A DNA stretch of 20,386 nucleotides, taken from NCBI GenBank assembly GCA_910584785.1, contig CAJUDX010000003.1, positions 66,934 to 87,319 of the forward strand, given 5' to 3'. Source of the DNA: an uncultured Lachnospiraceae bacterium (GTDB lineage: Bacteria > Bacillota > Clostridia > Lachnospirales > Lachnospiraceae). Of this stretch, positions 16,162-20,386 are shown piece by piece. Positions within the stretch are counted from its first letter, which is position 1. Every line of letters begins with the position of its first letter. A program made the translations under genes and the position numbers. The notes beneath the pieces are model-generated. The model was not told the DNA's origin, did not search any database, and saw only the letters and a list, made by a program, of their open reading frames with translations.

Positions 16162-16608
16162 TTATATCGCACCACTAAGCTTTAAAATCAAAGAATCCCA
16201 AAGGCAGGACCCTAAAAATGTTCCTGTCATTACCAAAAGCCCCACAACAATAATCTTTGGTCCCTGTTTGATAAATGCCTTTAATTGATCGCCAATCGCC
16301 AGACCCGCATAGGCCCCAACCATGGTAAACGGTGCAGTAAAATTAATCTTTGCCACAGAGTCGATAGCAAAGGTGCGGATCGGCGACAGCGGGCAGGCAA
16401 ATATCAGCCCGATAATTGCACAGTAAGCCACAATTGGCAGCTTTAGCGGAATAACCTTTGTACAAACCACCCCCAGCATAGAAATAACCACTAAAATAAA
16501 AAGCCCTGGAAGTGAATCAAAAAACCCCACATCATAACCAATAAAATTCGCAAATCCCGTTCCAAACGCACCAATGATCAGCAAAAATAACCACTCCACA
16601 TACCTCAT
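16162..16608 (-). CDS. Small membrane protein paired with DUF3100 protein
   Basis: A 148-aa protein with about four hydrophobic segments and a short basic loop near residues 108-114 (KAFIKQGPK). I do not recognise the family firmly. The ATG at 16608 follows AAGGAG by 8 nt; an upstream in-frame GTG at 16617 has no such site. It lies 97 bp downstream of the DUF3100 gene on the same strand, so the two may form a two-subunit membrane carrier, in the way LrgA/LrgB-like or other split transporters do. This is an inference from adjacency and shape only. Confidence 0.75.
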   Translation of the reverse strand: MRYVEWLFLLIIGAFGTGFANFIGYDVGFFDSLPGLFILVVISMLGVVCTKVIPLKLPIVAYCAIIGLIFACPLSPIRTFAIDSVAKINFTAPFTMVGAYAGLAIGDQLKAFIKQGPKIIVVGLLVMTGTFLGSCLWDSLILKLSGAI

Positions 16609-16683
16609 TCTGCTCACTCCTTATCTTTTCAATTAATCCATTTATCATAAACCTGTTTAATTTTTCCTAGTTTTTCCCATTGC

Positions 16684-16728
16684 TTTTACTTCCATCAGTT
16701 TCATCTCAATCGGTTTCACTTCCATCAG
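16684..16728. repeat. Three 15-bp degenerate tandem repeats at the end of the DUF3100 gene
   Basis: Units are TTTTACTTCCATCAG (16684), TTTCATCTCAATCGG (16699) and TTTCACTTCCATCAG (16714). The outer two differ at one position. The stop codon of the DUF3100 gene (16708-16706) lies in the middle unit, so the last residues of the protein are made of repeat. Confidence 0.75.
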
Positions 16729-17596
16729 TTCTATGCCTGGATGAAGCAGGCTTTGCCTTTCCAAATCGTCCAAGTTTCGGCTCCAATATGGTATACAGCT
16801 TATCACAGAGCGGAATGGCAAGGAACATATTGATATAGATTCCAGTAATTCCTGCCATGGTTTCTCCCACACTTGCCAGCGTTTTAATCGTTTCTGCCGA
16901 CTCCGGGTAAATCGCACACAGCGAGGCGGAAGAACTTGCCATCATAATTCCTGCCCCCACACCGGAAGCCAGGCCCAGTGCATTGGGATGGAAAATCCCG
17001 GTCATGGCAACCACAGAAGCCATAATCCCAAAGTAAATCGTTCCAATCATACCGCCCACAATATAAATCGAAAGGCTTCCCCTCGCCTCTGCAGAATCCG
17101 AACCATAAATATTGTTAATCAGTGCCATATGATACTCACGGTTAATTGAAAAACAGGCGCCCACAGCCTCCCTTTTCATTCCCAGAAGGATAGCCACCGG
17201 CAGTGCCAGAACAATGCTGAAAAGATTACCAAAACCATGCAGCAGCACTGCCGGGCCTGCACTTAAAATTGTTTCAATATTTGCCCCTGCCGTAATTCCA
17301 AGCTTTGCAATAAATGGAGCAATCCCGACAACAACCAGCTTGGAAGCTGCCTTTACCTGCTCATTATTGACAATTTTAGCCACCTGCGGCCCACTAAGCA
17401 CCCCCAGGATAATCGCATAAAATATCGGGAATAAAATAAGCTTACCCTTACCTACAGGAATCTGAATCTGCCCGATATTATCGGCAATAAAGATAAAAAT
17501 AAACGCCAGCAGATAGATTTTCCACTCCACCATCACCCTTTGCTTCAGCGATACATAGGTATAATTCGCCGCTTGTTTCCCCTTTTTTTCTGCCAT
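16706..17596 (-). CDS. DUF3100 integral membrane protein, probable transporter
   Basis: A 296-aa membrane protein with about eight hydrophobic segments, matching what I recall of the DUF3100 family. Conserved-looking stretches are GVLSGPQVAK, FSINREYHMALINNIYG and GVGAGIMMASSSASL; the last is Ser/Gly/Ala-rich in the manner of a substrate-path helix. The start at 17596 is set by AAGGAGG about 8 nt upstream; 17 codons of open frame before it lack a ribosome site. It heads the run DUF3100, 148-aa protein, amidohydrolase, TauE, and is divergent from a Crp/Fnr-type gene. A role in moving the amidohydrolase substrate is inferred. A TATAAA (17638-17633) could be its -10, but no matching -35 is seen. 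Confidence 0.78.
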   Translation of the reverse strand: MAEKKGKQAANYTYVSLKQRVMVEWKIYLLAFIFIFIADNIGQIQIPVGKGKLILFPIFYAIILGVLSGPQVAKIVNNEQVKAASKLVVVGIAPFIAKLGITAGANIETILSAGPAVLLHGFGNLFSIVLALPVAILLGMKREAVGACFSINREYHMALINNIYGSDSAEARGSLSIYIVGGMIGTIYFGIMASVVAMTGIFHPNALGLASGVGAGIMMASSSASLCAIYPESAETIKTLASVGETMAGITGIYINMFLAIPLCDKLYTILEPKLGRFGKAKPASSRHRTDGSETD

Positions 17597-17733
17597 TTCC
17601 CCTTCCTCCTTTTTTCTTTTTCCGTTTTCTTGTTTATAGTTTAACAAAAAAAATCACGATAAAAAAAGGACAAATGAGTGGTTTTTCGTTTTTTTTCACA
17701 AAAAATTACTCGAAAATATATTTCTTATTTTCC

Positions 17734-17762
17734 TTGCAGGATACACTAAGGGCTGTTATACT
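17734..17762 (+). promoter_or_regulatory. Promoter of the Crp/Fnr-type regulator gene
   Basis: TTGCAG (17734-17739), 17-bp spacer, TATACT (17757-17762). The start would be near 17769, leaving a leader of about 100 nt that holds an imperfect direct repeat. The rest of the 275-bp divergent region (17597-17871) is AT-rich, with no further gene. Confidence 0.65.
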
Positions 17763-17792
17763 GGATGCATTGTGATAAACAGGGAGTTATAG

Positions 17793-17851
17793 AAGATTCA
17801 TCGTTACAAAGAGGAAAATCATAAAAGATACATTATTGCAAAAAGAGAATC
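17793..17851. repeat. Imperfect 27-28-bp direct repeat in the regulator leader
   Basis: The segment starting AAGATTCATCGTTACAAA (17793-17820) recurs as AAGATACATTATTGCAAA (17825-17851), offset by 32 bp. About three quarters of the bases match, with one gap. It could be a binding site pair or a chance AT-rich similarity. Confidence 0.45.
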
Positions 17852-17871
17852 GAACAAGGGAGAGACTAAGG

Positions 17872-18585
17872 ATGACCTTACATGAATTGGAAAAAGAAGT
17901 GCCGGAATTGCTTTATTACACAAAAACCATGCCAGAAGAACTGCGTCAGCTTGCCCATGTGAAACTTCATCCTTCGGGCAGTTTAATCCATCAGAAGGAC
18001 TATGCCTTAAACTACTTAGGTATCGTCGCCAAGGGGGAAAACCGGGTAATTAATGAGTTTGAAAATGGAAAAATTTATATGATTGAAACAAATAAAGCCA
18101 TTGATTTTATCGGGGAAGTTACACTTCTTGCCAATATGCCGAAAACTTCTGTGACTATTGAAGCCCTCACGGAAAACACCGTTATCTACCTCCCCCGCAG
18201 AGAATCCGAACAGTGGGTCAATACAGATATTCACATCCTGCGGAAGATGGCTGAACGCACGGCATTTAAGCTTTACCGTTCCTCCTATAACAACGGCTTA
18301 AAGCTTTACTATCCGCCTGTATTTTTGCTGGCTGACCACCTTGTCCGCCTCTATGAACAGGCTTTAACCAACACACCTGGTCAAAAAACGGCATCCCGGC
18401 CCTTCACTTTACAAAAAACCAGGGAGCGCCTGGGTGAAGAACTGGGCATGAATATCAAGACCCTGGACCGCGCCATACGTTCCATGCAAAAAGACGGACA
18501 TTTCTCTCTGGTTAAAGGAAAAATCTGCTTTACCCACGAAGAATATCTGCAGATGAAGAATTACCTCACCACCTTTAAAGGATAA
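17872..18585 (+). CDS. Crp/Fnr-family transcriptional regulator
   Basis: A 237-aa regulator with an N-terminal cyclic-nucleotide-binding-like beta-roll (about 20-125; DFIGEVTLLANMPKTSVTIEA is the typical turn-rich stretch), a dimer helix (about 118-140) and a C-terminal winged helix-turn-helix (about 180-220, with RERLGEELGMNIKTLDRAI). It has no cysteine in the N-terminus, so it is not an FNR-type Fe-S sensor, and the phosphate-binding arginine of true CRP is not evident. The overall form resembles the YeiL-like group. ATG at 17872 follows GGGAGAG by 7-9 nt. It is divergent from the DUF3100-amidohydrolase-TauE run and is the natural candidate to control it. The effector is unknown. Confidence 0.85.
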   Translation: MTLHELEKEVPELLYYTKTMPEELRQLAHVKLHPSGSLIHQKDYALNYLGIVAKGENRVINEFENGKIYMIETNKAIDFIGEVTLLANMPKTSVTIEALTENTVIYLPRRESEQWVNTDIHILRKMAERTAFKLYRSSYNNGLKLYYPPVFLLADHLVRLYEQALTNTPGQKTASRPFTLQKTRERLGEELGMNIKTLDRAIRSMQKDGHFSLVKGKICFTHEEYLQMKNYLTTFKG

Positions 18586-18613
18586 GAAAACAGCTTGGTT
18601 TTTCCAAATCTTT

Positions 18614-18874
18614 CTAAGCCTTTCCCTTGTCCGGCTTTTCCTTCTCCTCCAGTTCCACCAGAATAATATCCGGCCCTACCTGACGGATACTGCAATAAGG
18701 GATGACATATTCCTTTTCTCTTCCCAAAAAACCGCAGATCGTCGGCGGTCCAGGCACAATAATCGCCACAATACAGCCATTGTCAAAGTCAAAATCAATA
18801 TCCCCCACATAGCCCAAACGCCTGCAATCACAAATATTTATCACTTCCCGGCATCTCAACTCGCTAATCCGCAT
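18614..18874 (-). CDS. YlmC/YmxH family PRC-barrel sporulation-associated protein
   Basis: An 86-aa protein with the YlmC/YmxH pattern: MRISELRCREVINICDCRRLGYVGDIDFD at the N-terminus, a hydrophobic GCIVAIIVPG strand and a KEYVIPYCSIRQVGPDIILVEL barrel end. It is a small beta-barrel of the PRC type; the cellular role is poorly known, and members are common in spore-formers. The ATG at 18874 has GAGGG closely upstream, while an in-frame ATG at 18901 lacks a site. It converges on the Crp/Fnr-type gene with 28 bp between them, where only a weak AAAAC/GTTTT hairpin is seen. It stands alone on its strand. The 245 bp to azlC hold its probable promoter and the azlC promoter. Confidence 0.85.
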   Translation of the reverse strand: MRISELRCREVINICDCRRLGYVGDIDFDFDNGCIVAIIVPGPPTICGFLGREKEYVIPYCSIRQVGPDIILVELEEKEKPDKGKA

Positions 18875-19044
18875 ACTGCCCTCTTTCACTCTTCCATGCA
18901 TATTTTCTGCATGGGGAGTTTTCCTGCCTTAATCTATGTTTATGCCAAAAGGAAGGCAATCTTTCCTGAAATCATCATGATTAAAACTATTCTGCATATG
19001 GGATACAATTGCGGCAAAAAATGTTAATGCCTGCCATTATCCTA

Positions 19045-19072
19045 TTGATTGTGTGTCAAAACAAGGTATAAT
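19045..19072 (+). promoter_or_regulatory. Promoter of azlC-azlD
   Basis: TTGATT (19045-19050), 16-bp spacer, perfect TATAAT (19067-19072). The start near 19079 leaves about 40 nt before the ATG, with AGAGGAGG as the ribosome site at 19106-19113. No operator or T-box is recognised. Confidence 0.65.
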
Positions 19073-19119
19073 TAAAAACGGATAATAAAGCAACAAAAAC
19101 ACCAAAGAGGAGGCTTTTT

Positions 19120-19833
19120 ATGAACAACCATTTCTATTCTATCCAAAAAGCGTTCCGCTGTGCCTTGCCCCATACACTCCCCATCTTTGCCGGTTTCTGG
19201 TTTTTGGGGCTGACCTACGGGATTTACATGAATGTTTCCGGCTTCAGCTTCTGGTATCCCTGCCTGATGAGCCTGACCATCTTTGCCGGTTCTATGGAAT
19301 TTGTAACTGTAGCTCTGCTTCTTGGAGCATTTAACCCGCTCCAGGCCCTGGCCCTGACACTGATGATCAATGCCAGGCATCTGTTTTATGGAATCTCCAT
19401 GCTGGACAAGTATAAAGGAAGCGGATGGAAAAAGCCCTATCTGATTTTTGGGATGTGCGATGAAAGTTTCTCCATTAACTACACAGCCGACATCCCGGCA
19501 GACATTGACCGGGGCTGGTTTATGTTTTTTGTGACACTTTTAAACCATCTGTACTGGTTTTCAGGCGCAACGCTTGGCGGCATTTTCGGCTCGCTGATCC
19601 ACTTTGACACAAAAGGACTGGATTTTGTCATGACTGCCATGTTCGTGGTAATCTTTATGGAACAATGGATGAAAGAAAAACAACACAAAAGCGCCCTAAT
19701 CGGGCTGGGTGTTTCCCTTGCCTGTCTAATCCTGTTCGGCGCGGACAACTTTATTATCCCAGCCATGTCAGCAATCCTCGCCGCTTTGACTATTTTTTGC
19801 AAACCCATTAAGAAAGGGGAAATTAAACCATGA
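19120..19833 (+). CDS. azlC: AzlC family branched-chain amino acid exporter, large subunit
   Basis: A 237-aa membrane protein of the AzlC family, which with AzlD exports leucine, isoleucine, valine and analogues by secondary transport. Family features are the N-terminal segment IFAGFWFLGLTYGIYM, the motif FAGSMEFVTVALL, and NARHLFYGISML followed by MCDESFSI. About six to seven hydrophobic segments are present, and the length is normal. The ATG follows AGAGGAGG by 6 nt. It overlaps azlD by 4 bp (ATGA), so the subunits are made together. The exported substrate in this organism is assigned from the family only. Confidence 0.92.
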   Translation: MNNHFYSIQKAFRCALPHTLPIFAGFWFLGLTYGIYMNVSGFSFWYPCLMSLTIFAGSMEFVTVALLLGAFNPLQALALTLMINARHLFYGISMLDKYKGSGWKKPYLIFGMCDESFSINYTADIPADIDRGWFMFFVTLLNHLYWFSGATLGGIFGSLIHFDTKGLDFVMTAMFVVIFMEQWMKEKQHKSALIGLGVSLACLILFGADNFIIPAMSAILAALTIFCKPIKKGEIKP

Positions 19834-20156
19834 CGCAATTACAACAGCTTATCACCATCGGCATGGTAATCTTAGGAACCGTCCTGACGCGTTTTTTGCC
19901 ATTCCTGCTTTTTCCCGCCGGAAAACCAACGCCCCGGTATATACAATACCTTGGAAACGTCCTGCCCTCCGCAGTATTTGGCCTTCTGGTCATCTACTGT
20001 TTAAAAAATGTAAACCTCTTTACCGGCAGCCACGGCATCCCGGAACTGCTGGCAACCGCCCTTGTGGTTATACTCCATCGATGGAAACGACAAATGCTTT
20101 TATCCATTGCAGGCGGAACGCTGTGCTATATGGTGCTGGTACAGTTTATTCTGTAA
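19830..20156 (+). CDS. azlD: AzlD family branched-chain amino acid exporter, small subunit
   Basis: A 108-aa membrane protein with about four hydrophobic segments. The family motif ILGTVLTRFLPFLLFP near the N-terminus is clear, followed by IQYLGNVLPSAVFGLLVIYCL. It is the obligate partner of AzlC. The start codon overlaps the azlC stop as ATGA, and a ribosome site (AAAGGGGA) lies within the azlC end. No further gene is visible downstream before the repeat. Confidence 0.92.
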   Translation: MTQLQQLITIGMVILGTVLTRFLPFLLFPAGKPTPRYIQYLGNVLPSAVFGLLVIYCLKNVNLFTGSHGIPELLATALVVILHRWKRQMLLSIAGGTLCYMVLVQFIL

Positions 20157-20172
20157 TTCTCATATTTTCGGG

Positions 20173-20207
20173 GCCGCCTGCCTTATCAGCAAGACGGCTT
20201 CGGTTAT
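20173..20207 (+). terminator. Weak hairpin after azlD, possible terminator
   Basis: GCCG (20173-20176) pairs with CGGC (20195-20198), and TGC (20179-20181) with GCA (20189-20191), separated by a small internal loop. It is followed by the T-rich TTCGGTTATTT. The stem is imperfect and the T run broken, so the call is tentative. Confidence 0.3.
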
Positions 20208-20213
20208 TTACTG

Positions 20214-20309
20214 TTAAAGCTCAGCGCCGATTAGGCGGTCTAAGTTCAGGTATTCCAAGTGCGCCCGGCAAACTTTTATCTTTGGTGGTACGACCACTTG
20301 TGGGCGCAT
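20214..20309 (-). CDS. Possible 31-aa micro-ORF within the 107-bp repeat
   Basis: On the minus strand an ATG at 20309 opens 31 codons ending at TAA 20214, with a protein-like middle (CRAHLEYLNLDRLIG). The second repeat copy encodes the same middle with a different end (GGGLLK, stop at 20315), 5 nt before this ATG. There is no ribosome site, and the inverted repeats explain much of the sequence, so it may be a by-product of a structured repeat. Confidence 0.2.
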   Translation of the reverse strand: MRPQVVVPPKIKVCRAHLEYLNLDRLIGAEL

Positions 20310-20386
20310 GAAGGTTACTTTAAAAGCCCACCGCCGATTAGGCGGTCTAAGTTCAGGTATTCCAAGTGCGCCCGGCAAACTTTTAT
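20225..20386. repeat. 107-bp-period structured repeat, one full and one partial copy
   Basis: A 55-bp segment (20225-20279) recurs without a mismatch at 20332-20386, the last base of the window, with a period of 107 bp. The full unit contains three inverted repeats: CGCC/GGCG around GATTA (20225-20237), TGCGCCC (20260-20266) with GGGCGCA (20302-20308), and GTGGT/ACCAC around ACG (20285-20297). Similarity between the two copies decays just upstream of 20225 (AAGCTCAG against AAGCCCAC). It is not a CRISPR array and carries no transposase gene. Confidence 0.92.

Noticed and set aside
17763..17871. Riboswitch in the Crp/Fnr-type gene leader
   Set aside because: No known riboswitch core or stable stem is recognisable, only an imperfect direct repeat.
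18586..18613. Bidirectional terminator between the Crp/Fnr-type gene and the YlmC/YmxH-like gene
   Set aside because: Only a 5-bp A/T-rich stem (AAAAC/GTTTT) is present, too weak to call.
20225..20386. CRISPR array or insertion sequence end
   Set aside because: The period is too long with a shared internal sequence instead of unique spacers, and no transposase or target duplication is visible.

Overview
The window looks like a chromosomal segment of an anaerobic, spore-forming Firmicute, most likely a gut Lachnospiraceae/Clostridia member. The reasons are the strong AGGAGG-type ribosome sites, near-consensus sigma-A promoters, an [FeFe]-hydrogenase sensory locus, a YlmC/YmxH-type sporulation-associated gene, LplB/LplC-type sugar permeases with a DUF624 protein, and moderate G+C with AT-rich intergenic stretches. 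The taxon is an inference; there is no rRNA or marker gene here.

Layout. (1) 1-3246, minus strand: a three-gene operon with its own promoter, encoding a small [2Fe-2S] protein, an [FeFe]-hydrogenase with PAS domain (group C, sensory type) and a SpoIIE-like PP2C phosphatase. The genes are 3 bp apart or overlapping, which suggests a redox/H2-sensing input coupled to a phosphatase output. (2) 3331-10735: a fructan/sucrose utilisation locus. The minus-strand operon is LplB-type permease, LplC-type permease, large lipoprotein binding protein and intracellular GH32 fructosidase. Divergent from it are a LacI-family regulator with an Asn/Thr tetrapeptide-repeat N-terminus and a DUF624 membrane protein. 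No sugar ABC ATPase is encoded here. (3) 10904-13854, plus strand: a NitT/TauT-like ABC importer made of only two polypeptides, a lipoprotein with a long acidic linker and a fused permease-ATPase, separated by a perfect 14-bp inverted repeat. (4) 13862-18585: an uncharacterised metabolite module. A minus-strand run encodes a DUF3100 membrane protein, a 148-aa membrane protein, an amidohydrolase of the deaminase/chlorohydrolase type and a TauE/SafE exporter, and a divergent Crp/Fnr-type regulator may control it. A 20-bp x 7 tandem repeat fills the leader of the amidohydrolase. (5) 18614-20156: a YlmC/YmxH-like PRC-barrel protein (minus) and AzlC-AzlD, a branched-chain amino acid exporter pair (plus). 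(6) 20225-20386: the start of a 107-bp-period structured repeat that runs off the window end.

The best candidates for something undescribed are the module in region 4 with its 20-bp repeat array, the fused permease-ATPase, the terminal 107-bp repeat whose exact 55-base recurrence at the sequence end suggests a collapsed array, and the unusual number of short tandem repeats of different periods (12, 15, 20, 32, 107 bp) between 8.9 and 20.4 kb. No tRNA, rRNA, insertion sequence, CRISPR array or recognisable riboswitch was found.
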